The notes beneath the pieces were generated by a model. That model worked only from the letters and a program-made list of their open reading frames with translations, searched no databases and was not told the DNA's origin. Below are positions 8,916 through 17,993 of a stretch of DNA of 64,000 nt, piece after piece. Both the position numbers and the translations under genes were made by a program. The first letter of the stretch is position 1. Each line of letters begins with the position of its first letter. Source of the stretch: Xylanibacter ruminicola (GTDB lineage Bacteria; Bacteroidota; Bacteroidia; Bacteroidales; Bacteroidaceae); assembly GCA_015060625.1 (NCBI GenBank), contig SUYC01000004.1:62001-126000 (forward strand), written 5' to 3'.

Positions 8916-11900
8916 TCAGATTGACAGAATCTCCTGACAAATTGACAGAGCAGAAGCTACAGTAGGTATATCCGAAATAACCACCGAGCGCTTGCCTTTA
9001 CCCTCGCGGAAGTTGCACTTACGGGGATAGCGCGACACGTATTGTAGTATCTTACCAAAGGCCTCGCTTTGGAAGTAAGGACTATCGTCGCGGCTCACAA
9101 AGTAGAAGTACATCTTCTGCTGTTTCAGCATGATTTTCTCGATACCCAGCTGCTTACCGGCCACACGTAGCGGTACCACCAGAATCAGTTCCTCACTCAC
9201 TGCTGGTATGGCACCGAAACGGTCAACCAAGCGTTTGCGATAGGCATCCAGCTGCAACTCCAGTTGCGTACTGTTAGCCAGGTTGTCCAGCTCACGATAC
9301 AGTAGCATGCGCTCCGAATCGCTCGGCACGTACTGATCGGGGAAATACATCTCGATATCGCTATCCAAGGCACAATCATCCACCCAGGCGATATTACTAG
9401 TCTCACTAGCCGGGCTAGTTTTTCCAGCGGCAGAGTCTGCCGCTGAAGCTGCCGAATCGGCGGCCGCAGCAAATTCGGGTTCTTCGTTCTTTAGTTCGCT
9501 CATCGCCTGGTTCAAAATTTTCTGATAGGTTTCGTAACCCAGATCAGCGATAAAGCCACTCTGCTCGGAACCCAACAGATTGCCGGCACCTCGGATATCC
9601 AAATCCTGCATGGCGATATTGATGCCCGAACCGAGATCGGAGAAATTCTCGAGTGCCTCCAGGCGGCGACGACTCTCCTGATTGAGAGCCGAAAGTGGCG
9701 GCGCCAGCAGATAGCAGAAAGCCTTGCGGTTGCCTCGCCCCACACGTCCACGCATCTGGTGCAAGTCACTCAGTCCGAAGTTGTGAGCACCATTGATGAT
9801 GATGGTGTTGGCATTAGGTATGTCGATACCATTCTCAACGATGGTGGTTGAGAGCAGCACATCATAATCGTAATTGGAGAAATCGAGGATAATCTTTTCG
9901 AGTTCCTCGGGCTTCATCTGTCCATGCCCAATACATATACGAGCATCAGGCACATACTTCTGAATAATCTCAGCGATATGCTGCAGATCGGCAATGCGAT
10001 TATTCACGAAATACACCTGTCCGTTGCGACTCATCTCGAAGTTTACGGCCTCAGAGATGATTTCAGGACTGAAAGTATGAATCTCAGTCTGTATGGGATA
10101 GCGGTTAGGAGGCGGTGTCTGTATCACACTAAGGTCGCGCGCCCCCACCAATGAAAACTGTAGCGTACGTGGTATAGGCGTAGCACTCATCGTGAGAGTG
10201 TCAACCGAGGTTTTCATCTGGCGCAATTTCTCTTTGGTAGAGACACCAAACTTCTGCTCCTCGTCGATAATTAGTAGGCCCAGGTCCTTAAACTTCACGG
10301 TTTTACTGACCAGACGCTGGGTGCCGATGATAATATCTATCTTGCCTTCGGCCAAATCCTTTTGTATGCGGTTGGTATCTTTTGTGGTACGGGCACGTGT
10401 CAAGTAATCCACCGTTACAGGCATATCTTTCAAACGACCAGAGAACGTACGGAAATGCTGATAGGCCAATACCGTAGTGGGCACCAGCACAGCCACCTGC
10501 TTGCCATCTACAGCCGCCTTGAAAGCGGCACGTACAGCCACCTCGGTCTTACCGAACCCCACGTCACCACACACCAATCGGTCCATGGGGCGTGCCTTCT
10601 CCATATCGGCCTTCACGTCCTGTGTAGCTTTTAGCTGATCGGGCGTATCCTCATACAGGAACGAGGCCTCCAATTCGTGCTGCATATAAGAGTCGCGACT
10701 GAAGGCAAAACCCTTTTCTCTTCGACGCTTGGCATACAGTTTTATCAGATCTCTGGCAATCTCCTTAATGTGCTGCTTGGTGCGCTCCTTCAGGCGTTCC
10801 CACTGCCCCGTGCCCAGAGTTGAGAGTCGTGGTGCCTCGCCATTATCTTGCGACTTGTATTTGGCCACCTTATACAGCGAGTGGATAGATACGTAGATGG
10901 CATCACCATGCTGATAGGTAAGCTTTATCATCTCCTGATAACCATCTCCCTGCGGCATGCGTACCAGACCGCCGAATCGCCCCACGCCATGATCTACATG
11001 CACCACGTAGTCACCAATCTCAAACTGCTGTATCTCTTTCAGCGTCAGAGCCATTTTTCCACTACGGGCCTTGTCGCTCTTCAGGTTGTACTTATGGAAA
11101 CGGTCAAATATCTGATGGTCGGTAAAGAAGCACACCTTCAGGTCGTCGTCGATAAATCCCTCATGCAGCGTTTTCTCTACAGGCGTAAATCGTATCGCCG
11201 CATGTTCACCCTGGGTCTCTACCCGCTGGGCAAAAATATCTTTCAGACGTTCGTTCTGCTTGGCACTGTCAGCTAGGATATACACTTGATACCCCTTGTG
11301 CAGATAGTTGTCGAATGCTTGAAACAATATCTCGAAGTTCTTATGGAACAGCGGCTGAATGGTGATATTAAATCGGATAACCGTGCAATCTGACACCGAG
11401 GCACGATGCCCGAACTCGATACGTCGGAACCCTTCGGCCTGATGCATGAACTGCGGTCCTGTCACCAATGGCATTTCCTCCTGGAAGGCAGCATCGATAG
11501 CATCTCGCACGTACAGATAATCCTTAGTGGCAATAATGGTTTCCTTGGGCAACAACGAGAGGAATGGCTCCTGGGTAGCCTCATCGGCCTGCAGCTCGGG
11601 CACGATCTCCACCCTGTCGCGGTCGTCGAGCGAAAGCTGGTCCTCAACCTGGAAGGTACGAACGCTCTCTACATCATCGCCAAAAAAGTCGATACGGTAG
11701 GGGTACTCGCAGCTGTAGCTATACACATCGAGGATAGATCCACGCAGTGCAAACTGTCCGGGCTCGTACACATAGTCCACCTCACTAAAGCCCAAATCAC
11801 GCAACTGCTTGGTGATATTGCCAACAGGCACCTCCTGCCCTTTATCAATCACCACAGTACGGGCATTCAGCGTCTGCTTAGGCACAACCATCTCGGCCAG

Positions 11901-12296
11901 GGCCTCGGGGTAGGTAACGATGTACAGGGTGGTGGGTGATGGGTGTTGGTTGGTAGTGATTTGTGTTAATACCTCGGTGCGGAGGATCTGTGAGGCCGAA
12001 TCAAGCTGACCGTACTTGATGGCACGACGGTAGCTGCTGGGAAAGAACAGCACCTGTCGGGTGCCCAACAGCTGTGTCAGGTCATGATAAAAATAACCAG
12101 CTTCCTCAGCATCCTGCAGTACAAACAGGATTGGTGCCTTACACTTGGCAGCCAGACTACCAAACAACATCGGTGCGCTCGAGGCCAACAATCCCTCTAG
12201 GAAAATACGTTTTGTATCCGCATTTTCTATCTCATGAGCCAGCGCTGCCACCTGTGGCAACTTGGCATATACCTTCTCTAGTTCTTCTATCTTCAT
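8916..12296 (-). CDS. mfd: transcription-repair coupling factor
   Basis: CarD-like RID, DEAD motifs (CGDVGFGKTEVAVRAAF, DEEQKFGV), TRCF C-terminus; start at MKIEELEKVY. Confidence 0.96.
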   Translation of the reverse strand: MKIEELEKVYAKLPQVAALAHEIENADTKRIFLEGLLASSAPMLFGSLAAKCKAPILFVLQDAEEAGYFYHDLTQLLGTRQVLFFPSSYRRAIKYGQLDSASQILRTEVLTQITTNQHPSPTTLYIVTYPEALAEMVVPKQTLNARTVVIDKGQEVPVGNITKQLRDLGFSEVDYVYEPGQFALRGSILDVYSYSCEYPYRIDFFGDDVESVRTFQVEDQLSLDDRDRVEIVPELQADEATQEPFLSLLPKETIIATKDYLYVRDAIDAAFQEEMPLVTGPQFMHQAEGFRRIEFGHRASVSDCTVIRFNITIQPLFHKNFEILFQAFDNYLHKGYQVYILADSAKQNERLKDIFAQRVETQGEHAAIRFTPVEKTLHEGFIDDDLKVCFFTDHQIFDRFHKYNLKSDKARSGKMALTLKEIQQFEIGDYVVHVDHGVGRFGGLVRMPQGDGYQEMIKLTYQHGDAIYVSIHSLYKVAKYKSQDNGEAPRLSTLGTGQWERLKERTKQHIKEIARDLIKLYAKRRREKGFAFSRDSYMQHELEASFLYEDTPDQLKATQDVKADMEKARPMDRLVCGDVGFGKTEVAVRAAFKAAVDGKQVAVLVPTTVLAYQHFRTFSGRLKDMPVTVDYLTRARTTKDTNRIQKDLAEGKIDIIIGTQRLVSKTVKFKDLGLLIIDEEQKFGVSTKEKLRQMKTSVDTLTMSATPIPRTLQFSLVGARDLSVIQTPPPNRYPIQTEIHTFSPEIISEAVNFEMSRNGQVYFVNNRIADLQHIAEIIQKYVPDARICIGHGQMKPEELEKIILDFSNYDYDVLLSTTIVENGIDIPNANTIIINGAHNFGLSDLHQMRGRVGRGNRKAFCYLLAPPLSALNQESRRRLEALENFSDLGSGINIAMQDLDIRGAGNLLGSEQSGFIADLGYETYQKILNQAMSELKNEEPEFAAAADSAASAADSAAGKTSPASETSNIAWVDDCALDSDIEMYFPDQYVPSDSERMLLYRELDNLANSTQLELQLDAYRKRLVDRFGAIPAVSEELILVVPLRVAGKQLGIEKIMLKQQKMYFYFVSRDDSPYFQSEAFGKILQYVSRYPRKCNFREGKGKRSVVISDIPTVASALSICQEILSI

Positions 12297-12324
12297 TGTG
12301 ATTCGCGGACAAAGATACAAAAAA

Positions 12325-12393
12325 AGGCACGAATAACGCGAATTTACACGAATTATTTTATTTTCTTCGCGTTAATTCGCGTATTTCGTGCCT
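12325..12393. repeat. long imperfect palindromic intergenic repeat
   Basis: AGGCACGAATAACGCGAATT...AATTCGCGTATTTCGTGCCT. Confidence 0.8.
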
Positions 12394-12437
12394 AAACACA
12401 CACAGGCGCTACCCGATTTCTTCGACGAGCGAAGCGT

Positions 12438-12539
12438 TTACACGATTTGTACGCCTGCGGCAGTTGCACCCACTGCACCTAACAATGCGGTAATCACTGC
12501 CACCACGATCTTCGCAATCGTCTTCCAATGTCTCAACAT
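12438..12539 (-). CDS. small 33-aa hydrophobic protein, smalltalk-like
   Basis: Hand translation MLRHWKTIAKIVVAVITALLGAVGATAAGVQIV*; downstream of the HU-like gene as expected for the smalltalk family; absent from the ORF track. Confidence 0.75.
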   Translation of the reverse strand: MLRHWKTIAKIVVAVITALLGAVGATAAGVQIV

Positions 12540-12616
12540 AATTCCTCCTTTCCTTTTTCAATTTTTTAATTTTTCAATTTTTTAATTTTTAAAGTTCAGG
12601 GCCGAAGCCCCAAACT

Positions 12617-13144
12617 TTAATCACCGTTCGGACCGTCGCTGGGCTCGTTACTGCCGTTGCCGCCAGTGTTGCCACCGTTGCTGGGCTGAGTGTTGCCACC
12701 GTTACCACCGTTGCTGGGCTTAGTGGTATCGACGTCGTTCTTAGGCGCCTCCAGCACACTGCAACCGGTAATAAAGGTCTTCTGCATCACACCGCTACCA
12801 TCCTTCTTCACCTCGGGCTGAAACAGCACGTGCAAGCCTTTGATGTTCTTGCCGATGCTGAAGTCGGCAGCGCTGTCAGCGCCCTCACCATGGATACCGA
12901 TCTTAAACGAGCCAAAGCCGTTCAGCTTCACGCGCTTGGAATCCTGCAACTGGTCGGCCATCGTCTCGATGAGCTCACTGATCACAGCCACGATATCTGC
13001 CTTTTTCAAGGTACAGTTACGCTGCATGATAGTGGCCAGCGCATCGGTATCGACAGTCTGGGTGATCACGGCTCGTGGATACCACTTACCATACCCCTTG
13101 GCTTTGGGCGACGTTACCTGCGATAATCTGTAAAGTACAGACAT
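12617..13144 (-). CDS. HU-like DNA-binding domain protein with Gly/Asn-rich tail
   Basis: 175 aa; N-terminal HU-like region (LNGFGSFKIGIHGEGAD...) and tail PSNGGNGGNTQPSNGGNTGGNGSNEPSDGPNGD. Confidence 0.85.
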   Translation of the reverse strand: MSVLYRLSQVTSPKAKGYGKWYPRAVITQTVDTDALATIMQRNCTLKKADIVAVISELIETMADQLQDSKRVKLNGFGSFKIGIHGEGADSAADFSIGKNIKGLHVLFQPEVKKDGSGVMQKTFITGCSVLEAPKNDVDTTKPSNGGNGGNTQPSNGGNTGGNGSNEPSDGPNGD

Positions 13145-13316
13145 ATTGCTCCTCCTTTCTTTACTCGGGATTCACATCCCTACTGCGTTAATTACTACTT
13201 AGGGCAGGAGTTTCCTGCTTGCAGCATCATTTTTCAAATGCACTGCAAAGATACAATATTTTTAACCCTTTTCCAAGAAAACTGCCATTTGGTAGTTAGC
13301 CAAAATAATTCTTTCA

Positions 13317-13342
13317 TTTTCTTTCTGTCACCAGAAAGAAAA
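13317..13342. repeat. perfect hairpin, 11-bp arms
   Basis: TTTTCTTTCTG-TCAC-CAGAAAGAAAA. Confidence 0.8.
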
Positions 13343-13395
13343 CCGAAACAAAAGAAAGAGTGCAAAAACGTCCTGAGCTCAGAGGCCGGAAACAA

Positions 13396-14196
13396 TTACT
13401 TAAAATCTGCGGATTGGTAGTAGCAGAGGTTTTCGCCTTTTTCGTGGTGTTTGGTGTTCTCGGCGGTGATGCGTATCTGGTGGATGTCGGTATCGTCGTT
13501 ACGCACCTTGTAGTCGAGCATCATCAGGAATGCACCCATCTTCTGATTGCCGTATTGCTCGGTCATATTCTGGATGCTCAGAATCTTTACCTCCTGACCA
13601 TCTACAAACGCCTGCACCTTGAAATCCTCCAGCTTCACCGAATAGTCGATCACACCATTGTTGTTGTCGCGATACAGCTTTTCGTCGTATTTCATCGCCT
13701 CGGTAGCACTCATCGGACGTGTGTAAACCATCAGCGCATTAGTGCCTGTGGGACAGAATGCCGTAGTGCCATACAGTTCAAGTCGGTGATAGCGAGGGTT
13801 GATAGTCAGATCCTTGTCGGCCATGATATTCCAAGCCCAGAACTCCAGTCTTCGCTCCTGCTCGGGCAGCTTACTGAATCTAACGTACTCATCCCACCTT
13901 ACAGCCGTAAGAGCCATATACCGACCAGGTTTAACGTTGGCGATACAGTAATAACCGGCACTATCGGTAGATGCACTATCCACAGCATGAAAATGCTTGT
14001 CCATCAGCATCACCGCACAGTGACTGACAGGCTTGCCATCAAAATCAGTAACATGGCCCGATATCTTAACCCGCTGCTGCGCCATGCCCGTCATACAGCC
14101 CGCAGTCAGCAGCATCCATAAAAACAGTTTTTTCAGATGTTTTGCTATCCCAAATCCAATGCCCTTGTTAGCACCTGTAACTAATACCGTTTTCAT
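13396..14196 (-). CDS. secreted carboxypeptidase-regulatory-like protein with SDR-like N-terminal extension (chimeric ORF)
   Basis: MKTVLVTGANKGIGFGIAKHLKK (SDR Rossmann start) runs in frame into LFLWMLLTAGCMTGMAQQ + VKISGHVTDFDGKPVSHC. Confidence 0.7.
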   Translation of the reverse strand: MKTVLVTGANKGIGFGIAKHLKKLFLWMLLTAGCMTGMAQQRVKISGHVTDFDGKPVSHCAVMLMDKHFHAVDSASTDSAGYYCIANVKPGRYMALTAVRWDEYVRFSKLPEQERRLEFWAWNIMADKDLTINPRYHRLELYGTTAFCPTGTNALMVYTRPMSATEAMKYDEKLYRDNNNGVIDYSVKLEDFKVQAFVDGQEVKILSIQNMTEQYGNQKMGAFLMMLDYKVRNDDTDIHQIRITAENTKHHEKGENLCYYQSADFK

Positions 14197-14213
14197 AATC
14201 CTATTTAAGTTTT

Positions 14214-15263
14214 CTACATCGTACCATCATTGGCAGAGCTATCGTCGCCTTCATACACACCCCAGCGGCGAGTAGCCCATACTATATTCTTAATCTCTAT
14301 GCTTTGCGATCCCATCAGGTTAGTGAGTTTCGACTGCGTCATATCGCAAGGCCACCCATTATAAAAGTAGTTATACTGCTCAGAATTGGTGACTTTAGCA
14401 TCGCTATAATCTATCGAATCGATGGTATGGTTCATCTCGTCAAGATGCTTGTCGCTTACTATTTTGTTGAAATACAACTTCAATAGATCCTTTACCTCAT
14501 TCTTTGGAATGGTGGTTTCAGATACGCTATGCACAAAATAATCGTCTTCAAATCCGTAGTCATCATCAGTCTTACCATAACTTGCAACTGTTACGGTATG
14601 CTGTGGATATCCATTGTCCGAAGGCTCGTCGTCTTCTACCTTACCTATCGGTAGCGACTTACCATGTAACAAGAACAACAACTGCAGGTCTTCGCAGTTG
14701 TTCAAAAATGCCTTTTCGTTAACAAAGATGCTTGATATTTGTGCTTCAAAGCGCTGACGAGGAAACACTTCGCTCATCGCAGGAATATTAGCATAGATGG
14801 AATCGAATACAACCTTGGTTGCGGTTTTCATGAATTGTCTTACCTCAGCCCAGTTCTTTATGTGCTCAATAGTGCCATATTCGTCTGTAGAGAACAGTAC
14901 CTTCACATCGCCCATCTTTTCCATTACCGACTGCATCGCGCGTGTCATCAGCGAGTCTTTAAAGTCAACGGTAGTGTTCAGTGTATTATACTCTATCAGA
15001 TATCCTTTCGCGGTAGAGTCGACTACTACCAACTGCACATCGCTCTTGATGTAGTGGTCAACGATGGTATCATTGTTTTCCACCTTAGCCTTGTAGTCCT
15101 GATACTGATAGCACATGGTGTCGTTCTTGCAGAAAAATGCAATAACATTAACTACCGAATCCTGACTGGCCTGTTGGGCAGTCATCACTTGGGCTGCAAT
15201 AGGCAGAGCGCACAATTGCAGTGCAAGTGCCATAACGGCACGTAAAATATTTTTCTTATTCAT
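14214..15263 (-). CDS. hypothetical secreted protein
   Basis: ORF with signal peptide MNKKNILRAVMALALQLCALPIAAQ. Confidence 0.65.
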   Translation of the reverse strand: MNKKNILRAVMALALQLCALPIAAQVMTAQQASQDSVVNVIAFFCKNDTMCYQYQDYKAKVENNDTIVDHYIKSDVQLVVVDSTAKGYLIEYNTLNTTVDFKDSLMTRAMQSVMEKMGDVKVLFSTDEYGTIEHIKNWAEVRQFMKTATKVVFDSIYANIPAMSEVFPRQRFEAQISSIFVNEKAFLNNCEDLQLLFLLHGKSLPIGKVEDDEPSDNGYPQHTVTVASYGKTDDDYGFEDDYFVHSVSETTIPKNEVKDLLKLYFNKIVSDKHLDEMNHTIDSIDYSDAKVTNSEQYNYFYNGWPCDMTQSKLTNLMGSQSIEIKNIVWATRRWGVYEGDDSSANDGTM

Positions 15264-15363
15264 AATACAATTTGCCAATTAATTATGGTAGGCTTATTAT
15301 TCCGCCCGCAAAGGTACACAAAATTCTTCATTCCGCCAAATGTTTTGCAAGAAATCATTTCAA

Positions 15364-15394
15364 AGAAAAAGGCTGATCCCCTAAGAATCAGCCC
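15364..15394 (-). terminator. rho-independent terminator downstream of the phage-like operon
   Basis: Minus strand GGCTGAT-TCTTAGGGG-ATCAGCC followed by TTTTTCTTT. Confidence 0.75.
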
Positions 15395-15410
15395 TTGCAG
15401 TGGCAAAAAT

Positions 15411-15491
15411 AAAAAGTAGCTTTTGGGCGCACGAAAAGCTACTTTTTGATGAGTGAAAAGTTACTTTTCGGAGGGCGAAAAGCTACTTTTT
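15411..15491. repeat. cluster of four AAAAGTAGCTTTT-type palindromic repeats
   Basis: Perfect 14-bp inverted pair AAAAAGTAGCTTTT-9nt-AAAAGCTACTTTTT plus two further copies AAAAGTTACTTTT and AAAAGCTACTTTTT. Confidence 0.85.
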
Positions 15492-15668
15492 GTTGGGATG
15501 GTGGTGGCGGGCCTCCAAGTCGCGCAGGATGCGCCGGTCGCGACTGGGCTTTACGTAGTACAGCCACTTGCAGTGGTTGCACACACGGCGGTAGGTGCCC
15601 GTCTTCATACGTTCTAATTTGCTGCGCGGCAGCGTTTGCCCGCAACGCGTACAAGTTATGTACTCCAT
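15483..15668 (-). CDS. small zinc-ribbon-like protein
   Basis: MEYITCTRCGQTLPRSKLERMKTGTYRRVCNHCKWLYYVKPSRDRRILRDLEARHHHPNKK; CxxC...CxxC; immediately downstream of primase-helicase. Confidence 0.6.
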   Translation of the reverse strand: MEYITCTRCGQTLPRSKLERMKTGTYRRVCNHCKWLYYVKPSRDRRILRDLEARHHHPNKK

Positions 15669-15669
15669 A

Positions 15670-17496
15670 TTAAAACGGATCGCCATCTTTCCAGTCGGCA
15701 GTGTCGTCGGCCGTAGGGGCGGCATCAAAGTTAATCTGCTGCTGTTCGGCTTCGCGATAACTCCAGTCGTTGCGATCGCGGTCGTGCAGGGTCATGTTAT
15801 CATCCTCGGTACCAACAAACCGACCGCATGTATTGTCAAACCCGAACGCCCGCTTACCTATCTGTCCCAGATGGCGAAAGCGTATCTTCAGCACGTGTAT
15901 CCACGTTAGCGGTGCGGCCTTTGTGTATTCGTCGCGGCGCTCGCGCTGCAGTATCAATCCATAGTCGCACTTGTTGTAGAAGTCGGCCGAACCAGCGATA
16001 TCATAGAGCGACGGCAACTGCGACTGCAAGCTGCCCTTACCCTCGGTCTGCGGTTTCTTGGGGTGCGCCACCAGTATAACCAGCACCTTCTCTTTATGTC
16101 CGAAGTCAACCATACGCTTCAGTACATACGATATCTTCTGCGTATCGTTGGCACCCGACAGCACAGGTAGTTCGATATAGTTAAATGGATCAATCAACAG
16201 CACGCGTATGCCCTTCTGCCGTACCAGTTGTGTGGCCGACGCCAGGATATCCTCGATAGAGTTGTTCTCCTCAGAGATGTGGAAGATGTTCTCGCGCAAA
16301 AAACGGAATCCACGATCGAGTGCCTGCGGCGTAAAGTTCTTGACCGACATCTCGCGTCCCATCAGTATCTGACCCAGTTCGTAATAGTGCAGACTCATCG
16401 GGTACTTCTCGGGCGAGTAAACGGCCGCCTTCCATCCCTGCTGCACAGCCAGCGACATCATCAGATAGTCGGCAAAACTCGACTTACCCGCACCAGGGAA
16501 ACCCGAGATAACCATCAGTCGTCCGGGCTCAAAACGTACCAGATGGGCAAAGCCGTGCAGCTTGATACCTGGGAATCGCGGCACACCATTGTCCACCAGT
16601 TCACGGAATGCCTCTACCTCATCGTCGATCGTCGCCACACCCACCGGCATCTGCTCGCACACGTTCTCCATACATCGGCGCACGGCGTCCTCGCCTTCAG
16701 CCAGCAGCACATCGTTGGCATCCTTGCCGCCCATCCAGTCAACATAATAGAATTCGTTTTCGGCAAAGTACTTGGCCACCTCCTTACGTTTCTCGTTACC
16801 CTTCTCGTCGGTATCGCCGGCGTAAACAATGCGCACACCACTGAAGTGTTCGCGATAGGGGTCGAAACAGGACATGCGCGTGCCGCAGCCATTGGGCAGC
16901 GATATCACACTCTCGTAGCCACACTGCACCAGCACCGCCGTATCCATCATGCCTTCAGTGATATACACCGTGTCGGCACCCAGCACCGCATCGATGTTGT
17001 AAGGAATGATGCGGCAGCCCTTCTCGAACCTGAACTCCTTGTCGGGCGACTTATACTGCACATTGTACACCACGCCCTGCTCCATGAACCGGAATGCCAT
17101 AAACGTTTTCTTGCCATCAGGCGTATCGGCAGGCAGCTCAGCCCACCCCACTCCCAACCGGTGCATCGTCTCGGGTTTGATACCACGCTGCTTCAGGTAG
17201 GCCATGATCGACGAGGGGTATGAACCCAACGATATTTCGGGCTTCTGTTTCATCTGCTCACTGCTGGGCTTATACTTCCATTTGGCAGCCATAAAGTTGG
17301 CGCCGCAACAAAAGCAGTGTCCCACGCCTTTCGCCTCGTCGAATGCGCCATCGGTGCGCTTGCTGTGATGCCCCTCGTCGCCGCACAGCGGACAGTGGAA
17401 ACGGTACTTCTGTTTGCCGCGGTCGCTACTCTTGGCCCGCGAGCGCAGTTCGTCTATGCTGTCAAGCAGCCATGTATTGCTATTCGTTTGTTTCAT
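15670..17496 (-). CDS. phage-type primase-helicase (zinc finger + TOPRIM + DnaB/Twinkle-like RecA core)
   Basis: 608 aa; HCPLCGDEGH...GHCFCCGA, TOPRIM YITEGMMDTAVL...YAGDTDEKGN, Walker A SGFPGAGKSSFADYLM, LLIDPFNYIE. Confidence 0.88.
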   Translation of the reverse strand: MKQTNSNTWLLDSIDELRSRAKSSDRGKQKYRFHCPLCGDEGHHSKRTDGAFDEAKGVGHCFCCGANFMAAKWKYKPSSEQMKQKPEISLGSYPSSIMAYLKQRGIKPETMHRLGVGWAELPADTPDGKKTFMAFRFMEQGVVYNVQYKSPDKEFRFEKGCRIIPYNIDAVLGADTVYITEGMMDTAVLVQCGYESVISLPNGCGTRMSCFDPYREHFSGVRIVYAGDTDEKGNEKRKEVAKYFAENEFYYVDWMGGKDANDVLLAEGEDAVRRCMENVCEQMPVGVATIDDEVEAFRELVDNGVPRFPGIKLHGFAHLVRFEPGRLMVISGFPGAGKSSFADYLMMSLAVQQGWKAAVYSPEKYPMSLHYYELGQILMGREMSVKNFTPQALDRGFRFLRENIFHISEENNSIEDILASATQLVRQKGIRVLLIDPFNYIELPVLSGANDTQKISYVLKRMVDFGHKEKVLVILVAHPKKPQTEGKGSLQSQLPSLYDIAGSADFYNKCDYGLILQRERRDEYTKAAPLTWIHVLKIRFRHLGQIGKRAFGFDNTCGRFVGTEDDNMTLHDRDRNDWSYREAEQQQINFDAAPTADDTADWKDGDPF

Positions 17497-17993
17497 CTCT
17501 TCAGATAATTATCGTAATTGCGGTAGTCGGTTTGCTCGCGCGCGCCACCCTCATCAGGCTGCTGTGTGTCGTCGACACACACGCAAGCAGACTGTTTTTC
17601 TTTTTTTTCTTTTTCTATTTTTATTTCTATTTCTTCCGCGTGCGAATGATAAGTACGCGCGGGAGTGCCGCAACTTTGCCGCATCTTACTGGCAACCTTG
17701 CCGAACTGTTGTTGCATCCAATAGCTGGTAAAACGCTTCTTTTCGTCATCCACCACAAACAGACCATAACTGGTAATCAGGCGCTTCACATCCGAGCGAT
17801 GACGATGGCCCTCAACAGCCAGCACACTCATTTGCGTACCGGTATAGGCACCCCACCCGCCCTCGCAATGAGAGAGGTAAAGATTAATGGAAACATACAA
17901 GCCCAGACCTGTAGCTCCTTCAGCCGCATACATATCGATTATATCAGGCTGCGACAGCAAGTTACGCTGTAATTTCAAATAGCCACTGTTCAT
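17493..17993 (-). CDS. Lin1244/Lin1753-like (DUF4373) phage-associated protein
   Basis: GATGLGLYVSINLYLSHCEGG...RSDVKRLITSYGLFVVDDEKKRFTSYWMQQQF; charged K/E tract. Confidence 0.6.
   Translation of the reverse strand: MNSGYLKLQRNLLSQPDIIDMYAAEGATGLGLYVSINLYLSHCEGGWGAYTGTQMSVLAVEGHRHRSDVKRLITSYGLFVVDDEKKRFTSYWMQQQFGKVASKMRQSCGTPARTYHSHAEEIEIKIEKEKKEKQSACVCVDDTQQPDEGGAREQTDYRNYDNYLKR

Noticed and set aside
12541-12592. TTTTCAATTTTTTAA tandem A/T repeats as an element
   Set aside because: Simple A/T-rich spacer between the HU and smalltalk-like genes, similar to that before radA (48695-48745); not distinctive enough
15411-15491. CRISPR-like array
   Set aside because: Repeats are short palindromes with 7-9 nt spacers and no cas genes nearby; not CRISPR
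16228-17223. 331-aa plus-strand ORF opposite the primase-helicase
   Set aside because: Complement of a well-supported gene, His/Arg-rich shadow ORF
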